Counted from the first letter of the stretch, positions 1-6,361 are shown. The stretch is 6,361 nucleotides of DNA from Flavobacteriales bacterium (GCA_007129985.1 SKUL01000174.1:1-6361), one strand, 5' to 3'. Numbers and translations: made by a program. The notes: generated from the sequence alone by a model not told the origin.

Positions 1-1358
1 GTATCTTCTGAGCGGTCTTCTGCTTTTTCTTCAACCGCCTTGGGCTCTTCCCAACGTTTGGGTTGCAGAAAATCCGAAGTGCTGATTTGACTCTCGTTGC
101 CCAGGTACGACCAGTTTATCTTCCGGGCGTACTTGCGAAACACAGCGTTCACCTCGTCGAGGGTGGTGTTCATGATGGCGTCGGTCATATCGCCCGCCCA
201 CTTCCAGTCGCCGGCAGCAAAAGCGTGTCCCAAATCGTGGGCCTGTGCATCCACCGTTTCCTTGCCCAGATAGTGGTAGGTCAAAAACGACGGCTTCTTT
301 TTGTTCAGTTCATCCTCGTCAAAGCCTTTCTGGATGGTTTCGTTCAGGGTTTCAACCATCACCTTAATACCCGCCACCGGACTGATGGTGCTCATGTACA
401 GTCCGTTTACGGTGTAACGAAGTGCGGTTCCCACGTAGGCGCTAGGCCCGAATGAAAGTCGGCGCTTGTTGCGCAGCTCGTCGGTAATTCTGTCAGAAAA
501 CATACTCATGGCCAGCAGGTTGGCAACGCGCTCCTCGCTGAAGGCGGGTGGAGCAGGCATCAGGCCGAGTACGTGGTTCACGTCCAGGTCCTGGTGCTCA
601 ATGGCCACACCGGGGAAGCGTACAGTTGCCGTTTCAACATCGCCTCGGGGCATTCCGGGAGGTAAGTCGCCCAAAGCGCTGGCAATTTTCTGGCGAACGT
701 CGGCCGTTTCAACATTTCCTACCACCACGATAAAGATATTGGACTTGCTCATCATCCATTCGTAGTACTCGCGGATGTTGTCAACGGTGAGCATTTGCAA
801 ACTCTCCGGTGAGCCGAGCGGAAGGTCGTTGTAATCGGTGTCGCCAAACGCGGCACGGGTGGCAATTTCGTCAATGTAGTTGCTGGCATTGGCGCGGTGA
901 CGACGGTTGCGCACACCGTACTCGCCCACCAAACGCGAGAATACAGCACCATCCAGATTGGGAGACGTAAGAGCCCGCGAGAAAAGCGACCAGCTTTCGT
1001 TCCAGTTTTGCTTGAGGGCCGTCATACCCGCGTAGCTATAATCCAAACCGGCTTTGGTGGCCACTCCCATACCGAGGTTTTCGGCAGCTCGGCTGAAACC
1101 ATCGCGGTTGAGGTCGCCCGTTCCGCCCAATACTGCTAGTTCAAGGGCCAAACTTTCAATGCCTTCCTGGTCTTTGGAGTAGTTGGCGGAACCCCCGCGC
1201 ACGTACAAGCGCACGGCAATTACGTCGCCGGGAACCTTTTTAATGATAACCGGAATATCGCGTACGTCGAGTTGCTCGATGTTGGCTTGAGCCTCGCTCT
1301 GTTGCGGCACAACTGCGATGACGCCGAGGAGAAAAAGAGATATATGGAAGATGCGCAT
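1..1358 (-). CDS. Exported M16-family peptidase-like protein, non-catalytic partner subunit (3' end beyond the window)
   Basis: My translation from the ATG at 1358 gives 452 codons without a stop, so the C-terminus lies past the left edge. Residues 1-25 form a signal peptide (hydrophobic stretch IFHISLFLLGVIAVV, then an AQA cleavage site), placing the protein in the periplasm or beyond. The body follows the two-domain M16 layout: N-terminal domain about 30-215, C-terminal domain about 250-420. Where active M16 enzymes carry HxxEH, this protein reads SLALE (69-73, after GIE), so it cannot bind zinc in the usual way. In its C-terminal half, ELRNKRRLSFG (294-304) matches the region holding the substrate-binding Arg/Tyr pair of non-catalytic M16B subunits; Arg296 is present but the residue seven on is Phe303 rather than Tyr. 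The tail from about 436 is rich in Glu and Lys. The gene starts 12 bp after the catalytic-type M16 gene and is surely co-transcribed with it. I infer that the two form a heterodimer. The substrate is unknown. Confidence 0.88.
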   Translation of the reverse strand, partial: MRIFHISLFLLGVIAVVPQQSEAQANIEQLDVRDIPVIIKKVPGDVIAVRLYVRGGSANYSKDQEGIESLALELAVLGGTGDLNRDGFSRAAENLGMGVATKAGLDYSYAGMTALKQNWNESWSLFSRALTSPNLDGAVFSRLVGEYGVRNRRHRANASNYIDEIATRAAFGDTDYNDLPLGSPESLQMLTVDNIREYYEWMMSKSNIFIVVVGNVETADVRQKIASALGDLPPGMPRGDVETATVRFPGVAIEHQDLDVNHVLGLMPAPPAFSEERVANLLAMSMFSDRITDELRNKRRLSFGPSAYVGTALRYTVNGLYMSTISPVAGIKVMVETLNETIQKGFDEDELNKKKPSFLTYHYLGKETVDAQAHDLGHAFAAGDWKWAGDMTDAIMNTTLDEVNAVFRKYARKINWSYLGNESQISTSDFLQPKRWEEPKAVEEKAEDRSED

Positions 1359-1370
1359 GGCTTGTTCGTT

Positions 1371-2738
1371 TTATCGGATGGATTGAATAGGATTCACCTT
1401 GCTCAGGTTCATCATGTCTTTCATTTCTTCAGTTACCAATAGCCCGGTCACGTTGGGCTTGTCGAGGATGTACTCGCGCACAAAACGCTGCACATCGGCT
1501 CTGGTCACCGAGCGGATGCCGTCGAGGTAGGAGCCGTAGAAGTCTAAATCGGCCGAGGCCCACCAGTACGAGATGCCATGTACGATTTCGGAAGGCACCT
1601 CGCGTCCGTACAACTCCTGATAGGTGAGCATGCGCCTTGCGCGGTCCAGTTGCTCGTCGGTAAAGTAATCGTCATCGGCCCAGCGGAGGAGGTGTTTCTG
1701 CACAATTTCGCGGGCTTCCTGTAAGCCTTGTGGCTTGGCAACCATAAACAAGGTAATCGGACCGGAGTATTTTTGGGTGGTGTATCCCACGGCAATTTGG
1801 TACACCAACTCTTTTTCGGCCAGCTCTTGTTGCATGGCGGCATCTCCCTGGCTCAGCATATAGCTCAAAACCTCACCGGCGTGGGTGTCCTTGGGGTTGC
1901 GGCGCGTGTCGGGTCCCTGAAAAGCCACCAGCATCACAGGAGCCTGGGCGTTTTCGTTGGTGGTGAGTACTCCTTGTGAACCGGCCAGCGTTGCAAACTC
2001 CGGGATATCGGCCTCCGTGGGGAGCTTGTTGCCTTTTCGCCAGCCGCCAAAAATTTCTTCGGCCCAGTCCATCACCTGCGCGGCTTGTACATCCCCCGAA
2101 ACCACCAGCAAGGTGTTGTTGGGTACATACATGCGGTCGTGCATCAGTCGGAGTTGCGCCGGCGTGGCATTGAACATCACTTCCGGGTTGCCCAATGCGT
2201 TTTTGCGGTGGTGCTGATTGCCCCAAAGTTCTTTGTACACACCATTCACCAGAAAATGCACGGGGTTGCTCTCGGCTCGTTCAATTTTGGCGTCCAAAAC
2301 GTCAAGCTCTGCTTTGATATCGCCTTCCTCAAATAAGGGGTAGCGCACAGCCGCATTCATCAAGGCAAGGCCATCGCGCGTAAAACGGTTGCTCAGGGTG
2401 ATGTGGTAATTGGCGCGCTCGTCGCTGGTGTTGGCGTTAAACACAATGCCCAGTTCTTCAATGCGCCCGGTGATGTCCTCTTCCGTGGGGAACTCCTGAT
2501 TCGTTTTGAAAAACAGGTGCTCGTACAAGTGGGTGAGGCCGTTGGTTTCGGCGGTTTCTGCAAAGGCACCGTTTCGAACAGCCAGCTTTATGGTGGCAAG
2601 GGGTGCTGCCGAATTTTCAACCACCAATACCTCCAGTCCGTTGGAAAGGGTGCGATGATGAAAGTTGGAAGGCAGGCCTTTTTGGGCCATGGCTCCCAGC
2701 GTGGCGAGCATAAAGAAGAACAAAAGCGATTTTTTCAT
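1371..2738 (-). CDS. Exported M16-family zinc peptidase subunit with HxxEH motif
   Basis: The protein has 455 residues, a normal length for an M16B subunit. Residues 1-18 are a clear signal peptide (MKK, a Leu/Phe-rich core, then AMA before Gln19), which fixes the ATG at 2738. The N-terminal peptidase domain (about 25-180) has the inverted zinc motif HLYEH (His70, Glu73, His74). The C-terminal M16 domain follows (about 190-375), including the MYVPNNTLLVVSGDV stretch (203-217) typical of the domain junction. The third zinc ligand is usually a Glu about 76 residues after the motif, in a VVxxE context; the aligned stretch here is ELDVLDAKIERAESNP (144-159), which places Lys151 at that position, with Glu144, Asp149 and Glu153 nearby. 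Activity is therefore likely but not assured. The Arg of the Arg/Tyr pair is absent (ELAEKELVYQ, 305-314), as expected for the catalytic half of a heterodimer whose partner is the next gene. It is divergent from the MFS gene. The substrate cannot be told from sequence. Confidence 0.93.
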   Translation of the reverse strand: MKKSLLFFFMLATLGAMAQKGLPSNFHHRTLSNGLEVLVVENSAAPLATIKLAVRNGAFAETAETNGLTHLYEHLFFKTNQEFPTEEDITGRIEELGIVFNANTSDERANYHITLSNRFTRDGLALMNAAVRYPLFEEGDIKAELDVLDAKIERAESNPVHFLVNGVYKELWGNQHHRKNALGNPEVMFNATPAQLRLMHDRMYVPNNTLLVVSGDVQAAQVMDWAEEIFGGWRKGNKLPTEADIPEFATLAGSQGVLTTNENAQAPVMLVAFQGPDTRRNPKDTHAGEVLSYMLSQGDAAMQQELAEKELVYQIAVGYTTQKYSGPITLFMVAKPQGLQEAREIVQKHLLRWADDDYFTDEQLDRARRMLTYQELYGREVPSEIVHGISYWWASADLDFYGSYLDGIRSVTRADVQRFVREYILDKPNVTGLLVTEEMKDMMNLSKVNPIQSIR

Positions 2739-2807
2739 GGTTGGGTGATTTTCCGAAAAGTAAAACTATGGAGTGGTGCGGCTGACATAAATCGTGCAAA
2801 TCGGTTG

Positions 2808-2815
2808 CAAGTTTA
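2808..2815 (-). promoter_or_regulatory. Weak candidate -7 box for the M16 operon
   Basis: Read on the minus strand, this is TAAACTTG followed by C, one mismatch from the Bacteroidota -7 consensus TAnnTTTG. It would give a leader of roughly 60 nt before the ATG at 2738. No clear TTG sits at the expected distance upstream. A second candidate, TAGTTTTA (2761-2768, minus), also has one mismatch and would give a much shorter leader. I cannot choose firmly between them. Confidence 0.22.
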
Positions 2816-2896
2816 AAACTTTTAACACGGTATGCCACATCTTGTTTGTTGTAATTCGGAGCCAATGGGATGAATGATGCATGCGTTTCAGGCAAC

Positions 2897-2928
2897 TTTA
2901 TCACTCAGGATTGGTTGTATTAGCGTTG
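2897..2928 (+). promoter_or_regulatory. Weak candidate promoter for the MFS gene
   Basis: TTTA (2897-2900), a 20-bp spacer and TAGCGTTG (2921-2928) resemble the Bacteroidota pattern TTTG-N19-21-TAnnTTTG with one mismatch in each box. It ends 27 bp before the start codon at 2956, a reasonable leader length. The match is imperfect, so this is only a candidate. Confidence 0.3.
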
Positions 2929-2955
2929 TTTTAATCCTTTCCTTTACACCCGTTT

Positions 2956-4137
2956 ATGTCAGCTCCTGAAAAACGTGTTTATACTTTGCAGTTCTGGTTG
3001 TTATGCCTGAGCCTGTTTTTGTTTTTGGGGAGTTTTAACCTTCTGATTCCCGAATTGCCTGCTTATCTGCGGGCGATGGGTGGCGAGCAATACCTCGGTC
3101 TCATCATATCGTTGTTTGCGCTCACGGCGGGATTGGCGCGACCACTAAGCGGAAAACTGACGGATAAGGTAGGACGCATTCCCGTAATCGCCTTTGGAGT
3201 CATCATCAGTGTGGTGTGTGGCGTGCTCTACACCATGGTGGCGGGTATTGTCGGATTTTTCATTATTCGTTTGCTGCACGGACTGAGTGCCGGGTTTGCA
3301 CCTACGGGCAATACGAGTTTGCTGACGGATATCATTCCGCCCGGCAAGCGGGGAGAGGCTATGGGCTACGTAGGCATTGCCACCAGCTTGGGTATGGCCG
3401 TAGGTCCACCGGTGGGAAGCTGGATTGCCATGCATTACTCCCATGATGTGCTGTTTTTTGCGTCGTCGGCCTCGGCGTTGTTGGCGCTGGTTGCTGTGGC
3501 TGGTATCAAGGAAACCTTGAAAAACAAACAGCCTTTTAGCCCGAAAATGCTCATCATTCATAAAGATGAGGTGGTGGACCGCGACGTGGCTGCCCCGGCT
3601 CTGGTCATGCTGATGACCATTTTCAGCTTCGGGTTGCTGCTGACCATCGTTCCTGATTACAGCGAGTTTCTCGAAATGGACAACAAGGGCGTGTTCTTTA
3701 CCTACTTCCTCACTGCTTCGCTTTTGGTGCGTGCCACGGCCGGACAAGCCAGCGATAGATACGGCAGGCAGGTTATGCTGAAAATCGGGGTTGCCCTGCA
3801 ATTGATTGCTTTGATTATGATGGCTTTGATGCCGTTCAAGGCAGCTTTTTTGTCGGCAGGTGTTGTTTTCGGGCTCGGTTCTGGGGTGATTTCTCCTACC
3901 TTGTTTGCCTGGACGGCCGATCTCGCGCAAGACCACCAGCGTGGCAAGGCCATGTCCACATTGTTTTTGGCACTGGAAATAGGCATCCTGCTCGGCGCGC
4001 TTGGTTCGGGCTTTCTGTACAACAATCAAAGCGAACGTTTCCCGCTTACTTTTCTGCTTGGTGCTCTTTTCACCGGGGCATCATTGTTTTACCTGCTGAA
4101 GCGCTGGCCGGCTTTTCACCGCAGCCGGAGTTTGTAA
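2956..4137 (+). CDS. Major facilitator superfamily transporter (drug/metabolite exporter-like)
   Basis: This 393-residue inner-membrane protein has the length and layout of a 12-helix MFS carrier: six helices (about 13-184), a hydrophilic central loop (about 185-212) and six more (about 213-381). The hallmark motif A loop between helices 2 and 3 is GKLTDKVGR (66-74), and its weaker repeat in the second half is GQASDRYGR (263-271). RLLHGLSAG (105-113) fits the helix-4 motif B region. GIATSLGMAVGPPVG (140-154) resembles motif C, the proline/glycine-rich helix-5 signature of antiporters in drug:proton exporters. I therefore infer proton-driven export, but the substrate cannot be read from sequence and a metabolite carrier is equally possible. 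The ATG at 2956 leaves a short cytoplasmic N-terminus (SAPEKRVYT) ahead of helix 1, as is normal. No Shine-Dalgarno sequence precedes it. It stands alone, divergent from the M16 pair and separated from mscS by 144 bp and a promoter. Confidence 0.93.
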   Translation: MSAPEKRVYTLQFWLLCLSLFLFLGSFNLLIPELPAYLRAMGGEQYLGLIISLFALTAGLARPLSGKLTDKVGRIPVIAFGVIISVVCGVLYTMVAGIVGFFIIRLLHGLSAGFAPTGNTSLLTDIIPPGKRGEAMGYVGIATSLGMAVGPPVGSWIAMHYSHDVLFFASSASALLALVAVAGIKETLKNKQPFSPKMLIIHKDEVVDRDVAAPALVMLMTIFSFGLLLTIVPDYSEFLEMDNKGVFFTYFLTASLLVRATAGQASDRYGRQVMLKIGVALQLIALIMMALMPFKAAFLSAGVVFGLGSGVISPTLFAWTADLAQDHQRGKAMSTLFLALEIGILLGALGSGFLYNNQSERFPLTFLLGALFTGASLFYLLKRWPAFHRSRSL

Positions 4138-4179
4138 ATTCGGAGTTTATCAGCCTTTAACGGCTCTGTGTAACCACAA

Positions 4180-4196
4180 TAAAAACGGTGTTTTTA
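4180..4196 (+). terminator. AT-rich hairpin downstream of the MFS gene, possible weak terminator
   Basis: TAAAAAC-GGT-GTTTTTA is a perfect 7-bp inverted repeat with a 3-nt loop, 43 bp past the MFS stop codon. It has a single G:C pair per arm and no separate T-run after the stem, so it would be a poor terminator. A smaller AGCC-TTTAAC-GGCT hairpin (4152-4165) lies just upstream. Read-through from the MFS gene into mscS is possible. Confidence 0.25.
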
Positions 4197-4204
4197 CGGC
4201 TTCG

Positions 4205-4238
4205 TTTGGGCTTAATTATTTCTGAACCTGTACATTTG
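4205..4238 (+). promoter_or_regulatory. Bacteroidota-type promoter of mscS
   Basis: TTTG (4205-4208) and TACATTTG (4231-4238) match the -33 and -7 elements of the primary-sigma promoter described for Bacteroidota (TTTG / TAnnTTTG), with a 22-bp spacer, slightly longer than ideal. The -7 box is exact and is followed by CA, a common extension. Transcription would begin near 4244, giving a leader of about 38 nt before the ATG at 4282. The leader has no Shine-Dalgarno sequence. Confidence 0.72.
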
Positions 4239-4281
4239 CACCCCCAAAACAACCCTTTTAACCCGTAAAACACAGATTATC

Positions 4282-5088
4282 ATGGAAGAATACGTAGAAA
4301 AGTCAATCGAAATGATGATGGAATTCGGTCCGCGCATTTTGCTCGCGATTCTGGTTCTGATTCTCGGTCTCTGGATTATCAAAGCCGTCTCCAATGGGCT
4401 GGTACGCCTTATGCAAAAGCGCAATGTAGACCCGAGTCTGGTGCCTTTCCTGCGCAGCCTGGTGAGTGTGTTGCTCAAAGTTACCCTCGTGATTTCAGTT
4501 GTGAGCATGTTGGGAGTGGAAACCACCTCGTTTATTGCCATCCTGGGAGCCGCGGGTCTTGCCGTTGGTTTGGCCCTTTCGGGTACGCTTCAAAACTTCG
4601 CCGGTGGCGTGATGATTCTGATTTTCAAGCCTTTCAAGGTGGGTGATTTTGTTGATGCACAAGGCTATTCGGGCACGGTAAAGGAGATTCAGATTTTCAA
4701 CACCATCATGAAATCTCCCGACAACAAGACCATTATTATCCCGAATGGCGGTCTGTCCACCGGTGCCATGGTGAACTTTTCTACCGAGCCTACCCGTCGT
4801 GTGGACATGAGCTTTGGCATTGGTTACGGCGACGATATAGACAAGGCAAAATTCATCCTGATGCGATTAATGGAGGAAGACGAGCGCGTGCTGAAGGACC
4901 CTGCGCCTACTGTAGCCGTTGCCGAACTGGCCGATAGCTCAGTGAACTTTAATGTGCGTCCCTGGGTAAAATCAGCCGACTACTGGGGCGTGTACCTCGA
5001 CATGCACGAGAAAGTGAAGAAAACCTTTGATGCGGAGGGTGTTTCTATTCCTTTCCCGCAAATGGATGTTCATGTGAACAATCAATAG
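4282..5088 (+). CDS. mscS: Small-conductance mechanosensitive ion channel, MscS family
   Basis: This 268-residue protein is close in length and pattern to E. coli MscS (286 residues). It forms a heptameric inner-membrane channel that opens under membrane tension and releases solutes on osmotic downshock. Transmembrane helices lie near 16-37 and 57-79. The pore helix is GAAGLAVGLALSG (89-101), where Leu93 and Leu97 correspond to the E. coli gate leucines 105 and 109, and Gly101 to the hinge glycine 113. Asn105 and Gly109 match the E. coli residues linked to inactivation (117 and 121). The beta domain (about 118-165) has FKPFKVGDFV and the IIIPNG turn. The cytoplasmic alpha/beta domain ends in GVSIPFPQMDVH (253-264), a family hallmark. 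Ser100 replaces E. coli Gln112 beside the hinge. The ATG choice is supported by the promoter just upstream. It is followed closely by the DUF3078 gene, probably in one transcript. Confidence 0.96.
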   Translation: MEEYVEKSIEMMMEFGPRILLAILVLILGLWIIKAVSNGLVRLMQKRNVDPSLVPFLRSLVSVLLKVTLVISVVSMLGVETTSFIAILGAAGLAVGLALSGTLQNFAGGVMILIFKPFKVGDFVDAQGYSGTVKEIQIFNTIMKSPDNKTIIIPNGGLSTGAMVNFSTEPTRRVDMSFGIGYGDDIDKAKFILMRLMEEDERVLKDPAPTVAVAELADSSVNFNVRPWVKSADYWGVYLDMHEKVKKTFDAEGVSIPFPQMDVHVNNQ

Positions 5089-5121
5089 TTTGTCTCAGAT
5101 AACTAACCTAAATACAATTCG

Positions 5122-6150
5122 ATGAGAAAAATGATGTGCACCATGGCGCTGCTGCTCGTTGCAGGGGCTGCCTTTACGAATGCCGATTCCGAGGACAAGA
5201 AAGACCCCGGGTATCTCGGCACGTACTCGCTGTTTCTTGAGAACAACCGCAACAACATGTTTCGTTTGTTTCAGGACAGCGACACCAAAGACACGACATG
5301 GGTTTTTGGTGGAGTAGTGGGAGTGAATTTCAACCAGGCAGCCTTTATCAACTGGGCAGCGGGGGGAGAAAACTCCATCGCTTACACAGCACTCGGTAGT
5401 GCCATGGCCAAGTACGAAAAAGGAAAAACCCAATGGGTAACCAGCCTCGACCTTGCCTATGGTCAAACACGCCTCGGGGCCGGGCCACTTCGCAAAACCG
5501 ACGACCGTATTGAACTGAACTCAAAATACGGTCACAAAATCAACGACAAGCTGTTTTGGAGCGGATTGATGAACTTCCGGACGCAGTTTGATCAAGGTTT
5601 TAACCTGCCCAATGATTCGGTGTCAATTTCTGAATTTATGGCACCGGGTTACCTCACTCTTGCATTGGGTATCGATTACCAGCCCACCAAGAACCTTACG
5701 TTTATGATTTCACCGGCCACCTCCAAGATGACCTTTGTGATGAACCAGCGTTTGGCCGATGCAGGTCAGTTTGGTGTGGAAGCTGCAGAATTTGATGAGT
5801 TTGGCGTAAAAATTCGCGATGGAAGGAGCTTTCGGTTCGAAATGGGAGCATCGCTCACCGCGGCTTATGCTGCCAAGTTTGCTAAAGACAACATCGCTTT
5901 CTCAACGCGGCTTATTCTATTCAGTAACTACCTCGACCGGCCTCAGAACGTGGATGTAAACTGGGAAACGCTATTGAGTTTCAAAGTGAACAAGTTCCTT
6001 AACGTGAACCTCGCCACCTTGTTGATCTATGACCACGATATCATCATCCGCGAAGTGGTAAATGCCGACGATCCCAGCCAGGACCGTTTTGGCCCCCGTA
6101 CCCAATTCCGCGAAGTGTTGAGCGTAGGATTGACCTACACCATCAAGTAA
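5122..6150 (+). CDS. DUF3078 family protein, predicted outer-membrane beta-barrel
   Basis: The 342-residue product has a signal peptide (MRKMM, hydrophobic core, cleavage probably after TNA at 19-21). Its body is dominated by alternating polar/aromatic strands rather than helices. The family signature is visible as the segment from Trp60 through NQAAFINWAAGGENS (71-85), in particular NWxxGG. The chain ends in EVLSVGLTYTIK, an amphipathic last strand like those of outer-membrane barrels, though the final residue is Lys rather than Phe. DUF3078 proteins are widespread in Bacteroidota and, to my knowledge, have no established function; I infer an outer-membrane location. The start is 33 bp after the mscS stop with no credible promoter between them, and a strong terminator follows, so it is most likely the last gene of an mscS-DUF3078 operon. 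Alternative ATGs at codons 4 and 5 would shorten the signal peptide only slightly. Confidence 0.88.
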   Translation: MRKMMCTMALLLVAGAAFTNADSEDKKDPGYLGTYSLFLENNRNNMFRLFQDSDTKDTTWVFGGVVGVNFNQAAFINWAAGGENSIAYTALGSAMAKYEKGKTQWVTSLDLAYGQTRLGAGPLRKTDDRIELNSKYGHKINDKLFWSGLMNFRTQFDQGFNLPNDSVSISEFMAPGYLTLALGIDYQPTKNLTFMISPATSKMTFVMNQRLADAGQFGVEAAEFDEFGVKIRDGRSFRFEMGASLTAAYAAKFAKDNIAFSTRLILFSNYLDRPQNVDVNWETLLSFKVNKFLNVNLATLLIYDHDIIIREVVNADDPSQDRFGPRTQFREVLSVGLTYTIK

Positions 6151-6173
6151 GGAGATAACGCTTTTCTTATTCT

Positions 6174-6213
6174 AAAGCCCCTTCGGTTCATCCGGAGGGG
6201 CTTTTGTTTTTTT
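6174..6213 (+). terminator. Strong intrinsic terminator after the DUF3078 gene
   Basis: The arms AAAGCCCCTTCGG (6174-6186) and CCGGAGGGGCTTT (6192-6204) pair over 13 bp with one T:G wobble and a 5-nt loop (TTCAT). A T-run interrupted by one G (6202-6213) follows directly. The hairpin begins 23 bp past the stop codon at 6150, a classic position. The A-rich 5' edge makes it possibly bidirectional, but no gene converges on it here. Confidence 0.95.
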
Positions 6214-6265
6214 AGTTGAGGAGCCGCGGCCTTGAAAGGTCGTAAAAGCATATTGGTAAGCAATT

Positions 6266-6281
6266 TCACCCAATTGGGTGA
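6266..6281. promoter_or_regulatory. Perfect 16-bp palindrome, possible operator
   Basis: TCACCCAATTGGGTGA equals its own reverse complement over all 16 bases. It lies in the intergenic region after the terminator and 22 bp upstream of the -7 box at 6304, so it overlaps the zone where a -33 element and upstream regulator sites would be. With no loop and no T-run it is not a terminator. A dimeric regulator site is the natural inference; the regulator is unknown. Confidence 0.4.
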
Positions 6282-6303
6282 GCGGTACCCGATGATGCCA
6301 AAA

Positions 6304-6311
6304 TAGATTTG
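6304..6311 (+). promoter_or_regulatory. -7 box upstream of the partial gene at the right edge
   Basis: TAGATTTG is an exact match to TAnnTTTG. It ends 29 bp before the ATG at 6341, an ordinary leader length. The nearest upstream TTG (6274-6276, inside the palindrome) is 27 bp away, longer than the usual 19-22 bp, so the -33 element is poor. That would suit a promoter that depends on an activator. Confidence 0.45.
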
Positions 6312-6340
6312 TCTTTTGGAAGATTCATCATCAAATACCT

Positions 6341-6361
6341 ATGAAAACAACTGCTTTATTA
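6341..6361 (+). CDS. Start of a probable exported protein (only seven codons in the window)
   Basis: ATG at 6341 opens MKTTALL, cut off by the window edge. A Lys followed by small and hydrophobic residues is how Sec signal peptides commonly begin in this phylum, and the -7 box at 6304 is correctly placed. Seven codons do not allow identification, and it could be a chance ATG. Confidence 0.42.

Larger units (their letters stand above)
2739..2955. other. Divergent intergenic region between the M16 pair and the MFS gene
   Basis: This 217-bp stretch must hold the promoters of both divergent transcripts. I see no exact TAnnTTTG box on either strand. It contains a small AT-rich inverted repeat, AAGTTT-A-AAACTT (2809-2821), which overlaps the better minus-strand -7 candidate. 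No RNA gene, terminator or convincing small ORF is visible; an open frame that enters from the M16 side on the minus strand is out of frame with the signal peptide gene and shows no protein-like features. Confidence 0.6.

Noticed and set aside
63..1139. Several plus-strand open frames of 60-130 codons
   Set aside because: All lie opposite the minus-strand M16 partner gene, whose translation is continuous and protein-like throughout.
2617..2904. A 95-codon minus-strand frame spanning the divergent intergenic region and the start of the M16 gene
   Set aside because: It overlaps the M16 signal peptide region in another frame, has no recognisable features, and its sequence inside the gene is simply a shifted reading.
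2979..2990. TATACTTTGCAG inside the start of the MFS gene, resembling a -7 box
   Set aside because: The spacing between TA and TTTG is off by one base, and using it would remove the start codon and the N-terminus ahead of helix 1.
3145..4029. A 294-codon open frame on the minus strand, entirely inside the MFS gene
   Set aside because: It is antisense to a clear MFS transporter. Its translation is rich in His, Gln, Arg and Asn with no domain pattern, as expected from the complement of hydrophobic codons.
5089..5120. TTTG-N20-TACAATTC between mscS and the DUF3078 gene, resembling a promoter
   Set aside because: The -7 box has two mismatches and ends one base before the ATG, so transcription would start inside the coding sequence.
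6223..6240. GCCGCGGC palindrome and a small CCTT-GA-AAGG hairpin after the terminator
   Set aside because: Both are short (8 bp and 4-bp arms) and can occur by chance; no T-run or promoter relation supports a role.

Overview
The window looks like chromosomal DNA from a member of the Bacteroidota (Bacteroidetes), probably a marine or environmental lineage, with roughly balanced base composition. The evidence is a DUF3078 outer-membrane-type protein (a family I know essentially only from this phylum), start codons without Shine-Dalgarno sequences, and promoter -7 boxes matching the Bacteroidota consensus TAnnTTTG (best example TACATTTG upstream of the mscS gene). I cannot name the genus.

Layout: (a) Positions 1-2738, minus strand: two tandem genes for secreted M16-family (insulinase/processing-peptidase-like) proteins, 12 bp apart. 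The upstream gene encodes a subunit with an HxxEH zinc motif. The downstream gene runs off the left edge and encodes a partner in which that motif is degenerate, the usual arrangement of a heterodimeric M16B peptidase. (b) 2739-2955: a 217-bp divergent intergenic region with weak promoter candidates. (c) 2956-4137, plus strand: a 12-helix major facilitator superfamily (MFS) transporter of unknown substrate. (d) 4138-4281: a short spacer with a weak hairpin and a good Bacteroidota promoter. (e) 4282-6150, plus strand: a small-conductance mechanosensitive channel (MscS type), followed 33 bp later by a DUF3078 protein. These two probably form one transcription unit, closed by a strong intrinsic terminator at 6174-6213. 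(f) 6214-6361: an intergenic stretch with a perfect 16-bp palindrome and a -7 box, ahead of what looks like the first seven codons of another exported protein.

Functionally this is an envelope-oriented neighbourhood: exported peptidase subunits, an inner-membrane exporter-like MFS protein, an osmotic safety-valve channel and a predicted outer-membrane barrel. I see no mobile element, CRISPR array, tRNA, rRNA, riboswitch or defence system. Nothing here is clearly a new system. The points most worth a second look are an apparent Glu-to-Lys change at the third zinc-ligand position of the catalytic-type M16 subunit, the mscS-DUF3078 pairing, and the palindrome at 6266-6281.
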